Positions 9,691-20,949 of a DNA stretch of 64,000 nt are shown piece by piece; the stretch's first letter is position 1; each line of letters begins with the position of its first letter. The notes beneath the pieces are model-generated. The model made no database searches. It had not been told where the DNA came from and saw nothing but the letters and a program-made list of their open reading frames with translations. Source of the DNA: Ovis canadensis (lineage: Eukaryota; Chordata; Mammalia; Artiodactyla; Bovidae); contig NC_091247.1 of assembly GCF_042477335.2 (NCBI RefSeq), positions 10,653,501 through 10,717,500 of the forward strand. The letters are read 5' to 3'. The position numbers and the translations under genes are program-made.

Positions 9691-11095
9691 TCTTGGTTGG
9701 TTGTCTGCTCATGGCCTCCCTGGTTGGTGAGCCCCCACAAGCTGGGCCCCTGAGGCCTGGTCCCCAGAAGCAAAATACAGCCATTCCATCCCACCAAGGC
9801 CCTGCCTGTGTCCTGCAGCCAGGGGCTGCCACCCCCTGTCCTTTCCCCAGTGCCCTGGCATATGAGCAACCACCTCTCTGGGTACCTGGCTGCAGCAAAG
9901 GGAGGGTGCCCAGGGCAGCGAGCCAGCCCGTGCCTGCCCAGGAGGCCCGGCCCAGCTGTTTGGGGAGGCCGTGGGCCTGTAAAGACACAGTGCTTCTGCG
10001 AGGTTCTCCTGATACAATAAAAGATTATCAGCTAAATAAAACTAGGAGTGACTGGGGCCACTAAGCCCTGTTGGATTGAAATCGTGTGAGCAAAGTGGTT
10101 TTCTCTGAGAGATTTATTTCCTGCACTGGCTTCAGGCAGCCAGCCCAGCCGGAAAGAATGGGGTTGGTCTCCCTCCGTTGGGGTTGGTGGGGAGGACACG
10201 AGTTTTTATTTAATCTTCCAATGAGCTGGAACAGTGAAGACAGCATGAATGGACATTAATTCTGAAACAAATTATTAAAGTGCGATCTGGGATTCCGGGA
10301 AAGCCATCTACCCCCTGCCTGTCTGCCACTTCCCCTCACCCAGCCCATAAAATCCCTCCCCTCCACTCAAACCCCAACACAGGGTTTCCCATCCAGAGAA
10401 GAAAAGCCTGGAACTAACCTAAGCCCAGGGCCAGTGGAACATCGCCCTGGCGGGACAGCCCCTGCCCTCCAGCTGACACCATCTTCCTGCTGGGCCTTGG
10501 CCCCTCAGAGGGACTCCCTACATTTTATCCCCTCATTACCTGTATCTGTGATCAAGGATGCCCCAGGCAGAGATGGCCACCACCTCCTTCTCATGGGCTC
10601 AACCTCCATCGGCCTCCACCAGCTCCGGCCCCCTTCCTCACACCCAGCCCAGTCCAGGCCAGCAAGGACCTCACTACCATCCTAAACTGCCTGGCATTCC
10701 ACATTCCACTGCTGGGCCGTGCCCAGGCCCTGCTCATCTGAGAGGAAAGTGATCTGGAATTCAAGCAGGGAGCCAGAAAGCTTGAGCTGGGCGATCTGAG
10801 GCCTCTGGGTGGGACTTGGACACAGAAAATGTCAAACCCAGCATCCCGTGGTGGCCAGTCTGGGAGAAGGGAGACAGCCAGAACTGAGTAACCACTGTGG
10901 AGAGGGTATGCCAGGCACAGGGCGGTAGACCAAGGGGCGTCTCAAGTCAGCTGGGTGCTGGAGGAGCTCAGAGGGGCTTCCAGAGACAAGACCCCTGACC
11001 CGGGCATGGAAGGAGAAGGAGGGGTACAGCACCCAGACCCAGAGGAAGCAAACCTTCAGAAGCTCTGGAGGTAGAAAGAACATCTACTGCCGCAC
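9691..11095. other. Unrecognised; possible conserved block
   Basis: No repeat recognised over 1.4 kb. The part 10200-10290 is AT-rich and non-repetitive (acattaattctgaaacaaat). The rest is GC-balanced with only short chance frames. Confidence 0.4.
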
Positions 11096-11109
11096 TCAAG
11101 ATCTATTAG

Positions 11110-11238
11110 AGTAACAACCATCACGAGAGTGAAAATGCCTGGAGCACTTCCCGTCTGCTGGGTCACGTGCTTTACCTGTGTTCTCAGATTCTAATCTTCC
11201 CAACAACCCACAAGGATGTTACTGTTGTTTAGTCACTA
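11110..11238 (-). repeat. MIR SINE, first part, interrupted
   Basis: Reverse MIR 3' portion (gctgggtcacgtgctttacc, ttcccaacaacccacaagga). Its continuation lies at 11449-11575 beyond a Bov-tA. Confidence 0.75.
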
Positions 11239-11448
11239 AGTCTTCCCTGGTGGCTCAGTGGTAAAGAATCTCCCTGCCAAGCAGGAGAGGCAGGTTTCAC
11301 CTCTGGGTCAGGAAGATCCCCTGGAGAAGGAAATGGCAACCCACCCCAGTATTCTTGCCTGGGAAATCCCATGGACAGAGGAGCCTGGTGGGCTACAGTC
11401 CATGGGGTTGCAAAAGAGTCAGATATGACTTACCAACTAAACAACAGG
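11239..11448 (+). mobile_element. Bov-tA SINE splitting a MIR
   Basis: Forward Bov-tA: cttccctggtggctcagtgg, then gaagatcccctggagaagg, and a tail ending in aactaaacaaca. It splits the reverse MIR whose two halves flank it. No clean target-site duplication could be called by eye. Confidence 0.9.
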
Positions 11449-11575
11449 GAGGTAGGAACTACCAATATTCCCATTTTACAGATGAGGAGACTGAGGCTCA
11501 GAGAGGCCAGCTGCCCAAAATAGTATGTGGGAGAATTTGAACCTAGGTCTCTCTGACTCCAGAGACAAGGCCCTA
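11449..11575 (-). repeat. MIR SINE, second part
   Basis: ccattttacagatgaggaga, then gaggctcagagaggcc and gaatttgaacctaggtct complete the MIR begun at 11110. Confidence 0.82.
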
Positions 11576-11920
11576 CCACACCCTGCCTCTCCTGGACCCC
11601 ATGCAGGCTTCCCCCACTGGTCTATGTTGGGGCGGGCAGGACAGCATGCAGATCAGCAGGCTTTGAAGCCATGTCTACGCCAACAAATCAGAGCACAGTC
11701 AAACCCACTTGGCCTTGTCTTCCCTCTTTCCTTCATCCCTTCCTGACTCTAACAACAGAGCCTGTGTCCATGGGTGACAGGGGTTGGGTGGGACTGAGAG
11801 AGCCTGGCCAGGTAAGCTCTCCTGCCTGAGCCGATCGGTCCATCACAGCCATGTGCATAGACCCACCTGCCCAGGACTCACCTTTCTTAATGATCACAAA
11901 CGCATTTTATCACTATTATT
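11576..11920. other. No recognisable feature
   Basis: Unrecognised sequence. Confidence 0.45.
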
Positions 11921-11925
11921 ATTTT

Positions 11926-12060
11926 AGGTGGTTTTTTTTTTTTTCAATTTTTTGGCCACAAACAGCGTACAGGATCTTAGTGCCCCAATCAAGGCTCGAA
12001 CTCATGCCCCCTGCAGTGGAAGCTTGGTGTCTGAACCACTGGGCCTCCAAGAAAGTCCCA
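11926..12060 (-). mobile_element. CHR-type SINE
   Basis: Reverse CHR SINE with its T-run (A-tail complement) at 11932-11945, then ttttggccacaaacag, a catgccccctgcagtgg block and the tRNA-like head aaccactgggcctccaag. Confidence 0.82.
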
Positions 12061-12325
12061 GTAATCAGAAATCTCTTGAGGCCAACTGAGCCATGTATTA
12101 TACCCTACCTGTCCAAGGTAGACAGGCCGCTCTGGGCTCCCGATTCCCAGAGCCTGGCATGGATCAGGGCCGAAGGTTCAGAGGGCTCCTTCAGGCCAGC
12201 TGAGGGCCCCACCTTCTGTTCCTCCTGGCAGCAATGCCTCCATCCACTCGGCTGTACAAACCTGGAAGGGCCTTCCTGCCTCCCGTCCATCACCCCATAA
12301 ACAATCCATCAGCAAGTGTCTGCAC
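12061..12325. other. No recognisable feature
   Basis: Unrecognised; under 300 bp. Confidence 0.4.
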
Positions 12326-12327
12326 AC

Positions 12328-12466
12328 GCTGTGCTTATTTGCTCAGTCGTGTCCGACTCTTTGCAACCCCGTGGACTGTAGCCCGCCAGGCTCCTCTGTC
12401 TGTGGGATTCTCCAGGCAAGAATACTGGAGTGGATTGCCATGCCCTACTCCAGGGGATCTTCAACA
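12328..12466 (-). mobile_element. Bov-tA SINE, partial
   Basis: Bov-A unit only, reverse orientation (ctcagtcgtgtccgactctt, ggcaagaatactggagtgga), lost before the tRNA-like head. Confidence 0.88.
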
Positions 12467-13204
12467 CCCCAACACAAAGCACACCCCCAGTTGGCCCACT
12501 TCTCCCTGCTCCACCACCTCCTCCCTGGGCCCAACATCCCCATCTCTCACCCCTCCAAGTCTCCCAACCACACCCTCCTCAGCAACATCTGATGTGTGTC
12601 AGTGATGGGATCGCAGACAGGAACCCCGTGTGCACTGTTTGGCAAATAGAGCATTCTCTTGTTCTCTGATGATGGGGAAAGGAGTACATTTTCTATCAGC
12701 CTAGACAACAAAAACGATGGAAACCAAGCATTCAGTAAGGATTTAGTTAACAATGACCCTTTAATCATGTCACCTCTCTCCAGCTGACGTCCTGCACACC
12801 CCTCTGCCCAAGCTGGTTTACTCAGGTCAAATTTGCTCACTCAAGACTTAAATGTCTTCCTCCCTTTATCCAGGATGGGATGGGAAGTCTTTCTTGATCA
12901 CTGCAATTATTTTGAAAATGCTGTCTCTTTATCCTCTGGGTCCCTCTCGGGGATCTCAGCCCCCCAGGACCAGGTGCCCCATTCTCCCTTCCCCATCGGC
13001 TCAGAGCTTCTGGGAGGGGTAGCTGGACCCACAAGCAGCCCCCATGGGTGATGACAGCCCCGCCCCAAAGATTCCAGTCCTTCCACACTTATGGGAACAA
13101 AGCCTTGAGGGATGAGAGAAGAGGGGCAGCTAGTCTGGAGGGGAGACTTGGCAAGCCAGAGGTTCCTGGAGGGCTGGGTTAAGAGGCTGGGATGGCTTCC
13201 TTGC
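12467..13204. other. No recognisable feature
   Basis: Unrecognised, C-rich at 12470-12590. No motif-bearing frame. Confidence 0.45.
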
Positions 13205-13205
13205 G

Positions 13206-13430
13206 CAGACACTGACAATGATAATAATAATAGAAGCCTGCCACGCGCAGGTCTGGTCCTTTCCGGGTGCTGGGCCCTGTGCTAACACTCTGCATGCCCA
13301 CACCTCCCCACTCAAGTGGATAATTGTGTTATTTTCCCATAGACTGGGAAGCTGAGATGCAGAGAGGGTGGGCACACAGCTAGCACAGTCCTGATTCAAA
13401 TCCCAAAGCCTGGCCCCTCACTGCTGTGCT
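13206..13430 (-). repeat. MIR SINE
   Basis: Reverse MIR over most of its length: ataataataatagaagcc, gtgctgggccctgtgctaac, actgggaagctgagatgcag and attcaaatcccaaagcctgg. Confidence 0.8.
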
Positions 13431-13685
13431 CCAGGCCTGGCGCTCAGCGCTCAGCGGTTGGGAGAGCCCAGCACAAAAGGATGGGGAGGGGGCAGTGAGA
13501 GGGAAGTGGAGCGGCAGGCTGGGCCCTGGAGGTGGGCCCGGGACCAAGTCAGGACTCGGTCCAAGAGCAACAGGAACTCACCTTTGGGCTTTAAACTGGA
13601 GAGGTTCATGGTCCTGTCTGGGTTTGGGTTTAAAGGCTGCTTGACTGTCCTGTGTCAAGTGGATAAGAAAGAAAGAGACTGAGGC

Positions 13686-13755
13686 TGTGGGGACAGGAAG
13701 GGGAGGGGAGAGAGAGGGGTGAGAGAGAGAAGGGGGAAGGAGGGAGAAATGAGCA
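13686..13755. repeat. Polypurine GA-rich tract
   Basis: About 65 bp of almost pure purine (gggaggggagagagaggg and following gagagagaaggggg). Confidence 0.88.
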
Positions 13756-14285
13756 GACCTCACGGATGCCACCACTGTGGTCACTGGGGAGCTGGTGACC
13801 CGAGCTGGCAGGGGCTCCGGATGTCTAAGGCTCAGAGCCCACCTGCAGCTACTGCAGCACCCCCTTACCCCCCACCCCCCACCCTCAGTCTCCCCAGTCC
13901 AGCCCAGCAACTATTCCGCTTCCTCCTTCTTTCCTGCTGGATCCTCCCAGGGTCCTTGTCCCTCCTGACTCCAGGGAAACTCCAGAGTCCCTCAGGGAGA
14001 AGCTGCAGAGATGGGGACCCTGAGGTCTGTCTGACTCCCGACCTCAGCTCTTGCACCTGCTCCGTGTGGCTGCTGCCAAGAATGAACCAACCTGCACACA
14101 AAGCAGCCCCTTCTGTATTTCTGAACTGCTCAGGACTTGCCCAGTAGCAGAAAGAGTGAAAATGCAAACCATCTAAAGTCAGTAACAAGTTCAAAAGCCA
14201 AGGCAAGAATAAGTAGTGACAATTCCTACAGCCTGTCCTGCGGGAAAGCCTCTGGCCAGGAGCGGGGTCCTGCGCCCGTATATGA
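13756..14285. other. No recognisable feature; C-rich patch
   Basis: Unrecognised, with a C-run-rich patch at 13861-13890. Confidence 0.45.
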
Positions 14286-14289
14286 ACCA

Positions 14290-14490
14290 GTCACAGTGCC
14301 AGGATGGGGAACCATGATGTGCTGGGCCTGGAAGGGTGCTCGGTGGTGGGTGCTGGGTTTGCCAGCAATAGCGTGGGACCTCAAAATAAAGTTACTACAA
14401 AGCCTGTTTCACGAACATCTCAGAGAGGTTAAGCAACCCGTCAAATCACCCAGCTTCCCCTTCCATTGCTCTGAACCTGTGCTCTGAATC
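14290..14490 (-). repeat. MIR fragment
   Basis: catctcagagaggttaagca is the reverse MIR core; the surrounding sequence is very diverged. Confidence 0.5.
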
Positions 14491-15290
14491 CCCACCTGCA
14501 GGGGCAGAGCAGGTTTCAGAGAAGGGACAGGGCACATTGGTGGCCCCTGTGAGAGAAAATCCAGACTTCCTTTTTTCTGGCATTAAGGTCCTGCGTGGCG
14601 ACCCCACTTCCCGTTTCCCCCTCTGACCACATCCCTCCTACATGCGCTGCCAACCATAAGTCCTACTGCGCTGCTGCACTGCAATTACCTGGCATGGGCA
14701 GGGCCTCAGTCCTCTCTAAACCTCCTCTCCTTTCCCTCACTTTTCCCAGGGCAGAGCCTGGCTCAGGACAAGTGCTTCTGAAAGGTTCTGTGTGGATTCT
14801 CAAAGGTTATGTGGGTATGAGCTGGAAAGGACCTAAAGAAGTCCCTGGGCTCAAAGCATCCAGACACACAGCTCACCACCTCCAAGGCCCCCTGATGTTG
14901 CTGGTTTCAATTCCACTTCCTCCCAAATCAAGTCTCCCTGTCAAGTCTCCAAGTCAAGACTTCCTGGCAAGTCAATTCCACTCACTCCCAAGGCTCAGGT
15001 CCCCACCAGGGCATCCCTGGGGTGAGCCTTCTCCCTGGGACCTGGAGTGATCGAATCCCTAGAGATCAAGAGCTTTCTCCGCCCAAGATTCAAGGGTCAA
15101 GAGGACAGAGGAACACACACACACATAGGCAGCTCCATTTCTTCCAGGAGGGGAGGAAACTCCCATTCAGGTCTTCTTCTCAGGGAAGGAGGCCAGGGAA
15201 CCTGGAGATGGGAAGGGGCAAGGGAGGAAGAGATCTCATCCTTCATCTTCCTGCCCTTGTGACCGTCTCCCAGGCCTGCAGATCCCGGCC
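14491..15290. other. Unrecognised; short direct repeats
   Basis: tcaagtctcc and related aagtc units recur between 14928 and 14975. Otherwise nothing is recognised before GC content rises. Confidence 0.4.
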
Positions 15291-15299
15291 TGGGACCCC

Positions 15300-16115
15300 C
15301 ACCCCTGCTCACCCCCACCTGGCCTGCGGGGAGGAGGGGCGCCAACAAAGGAAGGGTCCCCATCCCGCCAGGACCGGATGCACCCGGCCCGCCACAGCAG
15401 GTCTCCCCGACACACACGCTTCCAGTGGAAGCGTTCCCGCCAGCGGCCGCTGTCACACGCGGTGGACCCGCAAGGCTCACACACGCATACCCCGGACCCC
15501 GCGCACACTGGCTGCCACGCGGAGCCGGGCACACGCGGCGGGAAGGCCTTGCGGGGGCCACGGTGCACCGGGTGGGTCGACGATCCGATGCCCGCGCGTC
15601 CGTCTGGGCCTGGGCCTCGTTCGGCGGGGGCGCGACCCCAAGCGCCCCAAATACCCGCGGGGGTCCCGGCTGCCCGACGGCGGCGAGGCGGGACACTCGG
15701 GCTCGGGAGCGGCCGAGACTTCCGCCCCGGCCCCGAGCCGCCCCTCTCCGCCGGGCAGCGGCAGCCGCCCGGGAGGCCCAACCGCGGCCTCGTGGCGCCC
15801 CCTGCGGTCCGCACTACGCGGGCTCGGGCCTGGCGCCCGGGGGCGCCGGGGTGGGTGGTGGCGCCTCCTCTCCCGGGCTCCACTGTGGCCGCAGACACCC
15901 TCCCGGAGCGGCCGCGTGGAAGGGCCCGGAGCTGCCGCCGCGCGGGGGCCCGAAAGCCCGGCCAGAGCCCCCCGGCGGCCGCCTGCCCAGCCCGCCCGGC
16001 TCGCACCTCAACCCGGCCACGCGCGGGGGCTGCTTCCTGCTTTGACAGAGCGGGAGACCGAGGCGGGACGCACAGCCGGGACGCGGGGAAACCTGGCTGG
16101 GACCTTGACTCTGGG
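15300..16115. promoter_or_regulatory. CpG-island-like block 1
   Basis: GC content and CpG density jump sharply; the 60 bases from 15661 alone contain ten CpG dinucleotides. This is typical of an unmethylated mammalian CpG island, usually a promoter. Long open frames occur on both strands (up to about 400 codons at 15022-16215), but they overlap each other, are rich in Arg/Pro/Gly/Ala and lack recognisable domains, so I read them as composition artefacts. No TATA box, start codon context or splice pair was convincing, so the direction of any transcript is unknown. It might serve a neighbouring gene or a lncRNA. Confidence 0.75.
15794..15808 (-). promoter_or_regulatory. CTCF-like site in CpG block 1
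   Basis: On the minus strand this reads accgcagggggcgcc, matching 13 of 15 positions of the CTCF core CCASYAGRKGGCRSY, with the central AGGGGGCGC intact. Occupancy is inference. Confidence 0.6.
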
Positions 16116-16283
16116 GCATGTGAATGGGGGTCTCCGAACCCGGCCGGCCACCTCCTGGGTCGTATTGGTCTCCTCCCGGCACCGCCTGCCTCTGCCCGCC
16201 CCAGCTCTCCTCTGAGCCCATCTGTCCAGGAACTGCCTGCACCCACTTAACACCGTCCTGGAGTCTTAAAATAAAAAAATCAC

Positions 16284-16446
16284 ATGCGTGCGCGTGCCAT
16301 GTCGCTTCAGTCGTGTCCAATTCTTTGCAACCCCATGAGCTGGAGTGGGTTGCCATGCTCTCCTCCAGGAGATCTTCCCCACCCAGGGATCAAACCTGCA
16401 TCCCGTATCTCCTGCATTGGCAGGTGGGTTCTTTACTACTAGCGTT
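16284..16446 (-). mobile_element. Bov-tA SINE with internal deletion
   Basis: Reverse Bov-tA missing about 60 bp between ccccatgagc and tggagtgggttgcc. Unusually long flanking repeats (16258-16283 and 16447-16470, both ctggagtcttaaaa plus A-rich and atcac) mark its target-site duplication. Confidence 0.9.
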
Positions 16447-16649
16447 CTGGAGTCTTAAAACAAAAATCACACCAGGAAAAAACACCTTAGGAGCCCCAGC
16501 CTCAGGGTCCACCTTGGGGCCAGGAAACCAAGACCCATGAGAGCCCCTTAGTTTTGGCCTGGTCTCTGTGAGTCAGTCTGGTTGTCTAACTACACTGAGA
16601 TCCTTTAGGACCCTCTCTGCCCCCTTCTGTGCCAGCAGGGAGGTGGCAC

Positions 16650-16850
16650 CCAGTTTTTTGCACTTAGGACACATGTTCTGGGCCAAGCCCTGTGCACCTG
16701 TCCTGCGATCCTCACAGCAAATCAACCCTGTGGGGTGGTATTATTATACTGCCTCCTACAGAGGAGATCGAGGCCCATGAGGTGGGAGGCTTGCCTGAGC
16801 TCACACATAGCAGGTGAGTGGCAGAGCTGAGATTGCAGGCCTGATTTGAG
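16650..16850 (-). repeat. MIR SINE
   Basis: Reverse MIR: gtggtattattatactgcct, gaggagatcgaggcccatga, gctcacacatagcaggtgag and gagattgcaggcctga. Confidence 0.8.
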
Positions 16851-17034
16851 GCTCACTTCAGAGCTCTACCAGCCCCGTCTACAGTTACCATGTGGAACCC
16901 ACGCCAGGCACCAACACTGGCTTTTTGATGTGACCCACCCTGACATGGAGAGTGGCCAACCCCTCACACCCATCACAAGAGTCACAATCACATTGGTAAG
17001 GCTCCAGCCCAAGCCTGGCCCTCAGAGTCCCCAA

Positions 17035-17150
17035 GAGTCAGATGCCTCCAGACTGACCCTCCATTTTACAGATGGGCACACTGAGTCCACAGAGACACAG
17101 GGTCTTGCTCAGGATCACACAGAGCAGCTGTGGTCTAGGCTGCTCGATAC
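17035..17150 (-). repeat. MIR SINE
   Basis: Reverse MIR core: ccattttacagatgggcaca, then ctcaggatcacacagagcag. Confidence 0.8.
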
Positions 17151-17514
17151 CCCAGGCAAGAAAAGAGTTCAGGTCCCAGGATCTGACCCATCTGTGCTTC
17201 AGGGCTGCAGGCCTCGTTGTAGGGTCAACGGTTTAGCTGGAGTTCTGTCTGGAGGGAGGGATGAAGAGCAGGAGACAGACACTAACACAGAATAAGGACA
17301 AACCCAGAGATCAGAGCTGAGATGAGGGCTTGGCTGGGGTTTGGGGAAGCGCAAAGGAGAGACTGGACATGGGAGGGGTCAGTCAGCAAAGGATTCCCAA
17401 ACAAGTGACGTCCAGTGAGCTTTAAAAGGATGCATAAGAGTTTGCCAATGGAAAAATGCAGGCAGGGATATTTCAGGAGAAGACGTGGGGCTCAGAGGCC
17501 TGTTCCCATCTGTG
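17151..17514. other. No recognisable feature
   Basis: Unrecognised sequence. Confidence 0.45.
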
Positions 17515-17670
17515 CCTTGCTGGTTGAGAGTATGGGACCAGGTACTAGACAGTCCTGGGTTGGAGTCCCAGCCCTGCTGTGTGACTTAACCTTTCTGAGC
17601 CTCCATTTCCTAGGCTATAAAATGAGAGTAGGGATGATCTCCGTCACAAGGCAGTTGCTGGGTGATCAAG
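17515..17670 (+). repeat. MIR SINE
   Basis: Forward MIR: cctgggttggagtcccagcc, tgtgtgacttaacctttctg and ataaaatgagagtagggatg. Confidence 0.83.
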
Positions 17671-17734
17671 GGGCATGGCACACAGGAAGATAGGGACTAG
17701 AGACTATCGTAGGGAGCAGTTGGGGAGTGGAGGA

Positions 17735-17895
17735 AAGAAAGAGGTGGCTGAGGCGGTCATCTGTCTTCTGAAGACAGACTGTGAGGGACCTTGAATGTCA
17801 AGCTAAGGAGCTTGGCTTTGTTCTGAAGGCAGTGGGGAGACATGGAAGGGCTTTGAGTCAAGGAGTTACAACTGTGATTTGTGTTTTAGAGGATG
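17735..17895 (+). repeat. Ancient interspersed repeat, family uncertain
   Basis: gggaccttgaatgtcaagct, aggagcttggctttgttctg, aggcagtggggagacatgga and gatttgtgttttaga resemble a widespread old mammalian repeat I cannot name with confidence. A weaker match lies at 32960-33060. Confidence 0.5.
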
Positions 17896-18187
17896 CCCAC
17901 CCGCAGGTGCTAGGGTGTCCTTGAAGAAGGACAAGGACGAGGCTCCTGATCGCTAAGCCCAGCTGTGTCCTGGCACCTGAGATCCCTCCAGCCCACTGCC
18001 TTCTCCCTCCCTCAGCTCTATGAGGCTGAGAAGTTGCCCTGCCCTGATTCCAAGGGCTGGTCCAGGGCCAAGGAGGCAGGCGGCCTGCAGCCCCTACCCT
18101 CACTGCCCCGTGGTCCCAGACACCCCTGCCCAGGAACCCACAGCCTCTGTGACCAGTTCTCTGCTTTCCTCGAGCTACCCTCCCCCC

Positions 18188-18218
18188 TACACACACAGAC
18201 ACACACACACACACACAC
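18188..18218. repeat. (CA)n microsatellite
   Basis: About 15 ca units with one ga interruption. Confidence 0.92.
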
Positions 18219-18229
18219 TCCACAGTCCC

Positions 18230-18400
18230 CATTACAGACAAAGGACGGGCAGCACCGCCATAATTTCTATTTCCTTCTAAATAGATGCTCCCGGACCTGC
18301 TCCCACAAAACCAATTAAAGCACCTGCCGAGGACGAGGCTTTGTCAGCAAATTATTTCCAGGCTTTGAGACTCGGGAATAAATCTCAGAAGGATGAAGTG
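18230..18400. other. Non-repetitive AT-balanced block, CNE candidate
   Basis: Contains ccataatttctatttccttc, accaattaaagcacc and cagcaaattatttcc, AT-rich homeodomain-like words without any repeat match. Conservation is untested. Confidence 0.3.
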
Positions 18401-18739
18401 AATGGAATGAGTAGGGGAGCTAGAGATAGGGGGGCTGAGCAGGCAGTAGGGGGGAGGGTCACTTTGGGTCCAAGCACCTGCAGGTGGAGTCTTCATTTCT
18501 GCCGCCAGACCCTCAGCCAGGTCCCAGCACTGGGACCCTTTACAGTCCCACCAGAGAAGCAGCCTCTAAGGAGTCGGACATCCTGGCTCCAAGTCAGGAA
18601 TTCCCCTGGAAAATTGCCTGGAAACAACTTCCAGAGCCACGGGGTGGGCGGCACGGCTATCTTTATGTCCTTGTCCCATTGCTGCATCCCTTGGCTGTTT
18701 CCCCAACAGAAAGGAAATGGCACCATAGCCTCAGTGCGG

Positions 18740-18845
18740 AAACAGGATGTCTGGGCTCCTAACTCACTGTGGGAACCTCAGACAAGTCCTTCTCTGATCT
18801 GACCCTTTGTGTTTCTATCTGCAAAGTAGGGTGGATGGAAGTTCA
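18740..18845 (+). repeat. MIR fragment
   Basis: cctcagacaagtccttctct, then tctatctgcaaagtagggtg is diverged forward MIR. Confidence 0.6.
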
Positions 18846-19064
18846 CCCAGCCCTGCAGCTTCAACTCTTCAGGTGCCCACGAAAGTCCAGAAGGCCTCCT
18901 GGTTCAGGCCCGGCTGGCCTTCTAGGACGCCAGTGGACTCTCTCTTTGGGCAAAGGCCAGGGAGCCGGTAGAGTTCCGTCCAGTGCAGCCATCATGGCCC
19001 CTACCAGCTCTCAGACTGGCAGCAGGGAGCGAGGGGCTGAGTGAGCCCCAGGCGGGCCCACATC

Positions 19065-19125
19065 CAGCGCTTAGCAGTACACCTTGCCCATAGTGTGGCC
19101 TCAATAAATGTGGCCATTTTTACTG
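19065..19125 (+). repeat. MIR 3' tail
   Basis: catagtgtggcctcaataaa followed by tgtggcc is a MIR tail. Confidence 0.65.
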
Positions 19126-19234
19126 CTACTACAGCAACACTTGCCTCTCTAGACTACCAGGTCCTTCAGCCCCTGGTCACATTCCCATCAGTCCACCAAC
19201 ACCCACCTTGGCCCAATCAACAGTAAGGACTTGC

Positions 19235-19350
19235 ATGACTGAGACCTCGAGGTGGGTATCATCAGCACTACCATCTTACCCGAGCAGACAAAGCCTCAGA
19301 GAGGTTAAGCCACATGCTTAGAGTCACACAGCTTGCCCGGCAGGACATGA
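19235..19350 (-). repeat. MIR SINE
   Basis: Reverse MIR: aagcctcagagaggttaagc, then agagtcacacagcttgcc. Confidence 0.8.
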
Positions 19351-19552
19351 TGCCAAAATGGAGCCTCAAGGTAACTCCCCAGATGAATCTGAGTTGGGAA
19401 TCTGGGTTGAATGCACAAAAGGGATCAGACCTGAAAGGCGGAGATGCCAGGCGCCAGAGCTACAAGCTTACCAGGGGATAGGAGCCTCACAACCATCCCA
19501 GATTAGAGGCCACTCATAAGGGATGCTAATTAATTAATTAATTCAGAAAAGA

Positions 19553-19640
19553 ATGTTCTGGCAGTCCCGTGGTCAGGACTCCGTGCTTCCGCAGCAGGGT
19601 ACCCGGGTTCCATCCCTGGTTGCAGAATTAAAAAAATAAT
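19553..19640 (+). mobile_element. CHR-type SINE head
   Basis: Forward CHR tRNA-like head (cgtggtcaggactccgtgct, cgggttccatccctggttgc) followed directly by an A-rich tail. It is short because the CHR body is missing. Confidence 0.75.
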
Positions 19641-19849
19641 AATTAAGAACTGCAGACTACTAGCCTCCACAGAAGTTAGCTCCACAGAAATTAGGGTGCC
19701 CACCCGTCATCCCAGCACCTGGCCTGGGGCACCTGAGAAGCCCTGGAATCTGGCCTTATACTTCCATAGGCCACAAGGGACCCAGTCAGGCCACAAATTG
19801 CTGGCAATAATAACAAAACAATCATTGTAGGTGGTACCCATCCTCTGGA

Positions 19850-19960
19850 CCTTTCAATTAGTTGAAGGAACCCTGACAATACCCCTGAGATAGGGACCAA
19901 GATTATAGGTAAGAAAACTGAGGCTGGAGAGAAGTCACACATCTGGGGTCACTCTGCTAA
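19850..19960 (-). repeat. MIR fragment
   Basis: taagaaaactgaggctggag is reverse MIR core; weak elsewhere. Confidence 0.5.
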
Positions 19961-20650
19961 CACCAGGGGCACAGTTTTCCTGGCCTCTATCATCAGTGCC
20001 TGAGTGGGCAGTGGCCCATGGGCTCCCAGGAGAATTTTTCCTCTAATAGTAAAACATTTCACTTCATATGTGTCAGGAAAAAAATAGAACCAGCCCTTCA
20101 AGCCCAAATAGTTTATGGATATGAAAAATGGACATATTTTTTGAAACAAGAAAAATCCTAAGTCAATGAGAACAGGTGGTACTTGTCCTGAACAAAGGTG
20201 GGTCAGTAACTGAAACACAGCATCCACGTCCCTCCTCTGCATCCGCACAGCTGGCTGAGGCCCCAGAGGAGGAGGAGATGCAGACAGAAGAGCTGAATAG
20301 GCTTATCGGGGTGGCTCTGCTCCAGGCGAGGCGCAGCGCTTCGGCCACTGGCAGTCTCGCCACCATTGCTGCCCGAGGTGTGTTCGTGCTGCCTCTTCGG
20401 GGATCTGACCTTTAAACTTGACTTCTCTCCCTTTAATGAGGGCTCAGAGAGGCTCATGCCCAGGGGCTCTGAGCTCCTAAGTTGAGGCCTGAGATTCCAG
20501 GACCAGTCCCTGTGCTGTCCAGGGCCTGAGAGAGGACGGATTTGCCTGAGGGAGTTTTCCAGGCCTGCAGGGCCAATCCAGACCCTCTGTATCCGTCCTG
20601 CACTTTCCCGGGATTTGTTTCTTGTTGCTTGTCTTTAATGATTTTCTAAC
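19961..20650. other. Unrecognised
   Basis: No repeat recognised. A plus-strand frame at 20176-20415 (79 codons) contains an acidic EEEE run and no domain I know. It may be chance or a fragment of an old retrocopy. Confidence 0.35.
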
Positions 20651-20654
20651 TATA

Positions 20655-20876
20655 CGTGCATTCTAAGTCGCTTCAGTTGTGTCCACCTCTTTGTGACCCT
20701 ATGGGCTGTAGCCCACAAGGCTCCTCTGTCCATGGGGTTTTCCTGGCAAGAACACTGGAATGGATTGCCATTTCCTCCTGCAGGGGGTCTTCCCAACCTA
20801 GGGATGGAACCCACATCTCTTGTGTCTCCTGCACTGACAGGCAGGTTCTTTACCACTAGCGCCATCTGGGAAGCCC
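20655..20876 (-). mobile_element. Bov-tA SINE
   Basis: Full reverse Bov-tA from aagtcgcttcagttgtgtcc to accactagcgccatctggga. Its tRNA-like head holds a CTCF-like core (AGATGGCGC on the minus strand, 20859-20867). Confidence 0.93.
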
Positions 20877-20949
20877 TCATTGTAACTAAAGAGGCGACTG
20901 AACACAGCAGCCCAATAGTAAGAACGCAAAGAGCTTCTGAGCATTGTGA

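Noticed and set aside
15022-16246. Long overlapping frames in both strands (397, 336, 290, 206 codons)
   Set aside because: GC-rich DNA has few stop codons. The frames overlap in several phases, are Arg/Pro/Gly/Ala-rich and have no recognisable domain.
20176-20415. 79-codon plus frame with acidic run
   Set aside because: No family recognised, no conserved neighbours; kept only as unrecognised sequence.
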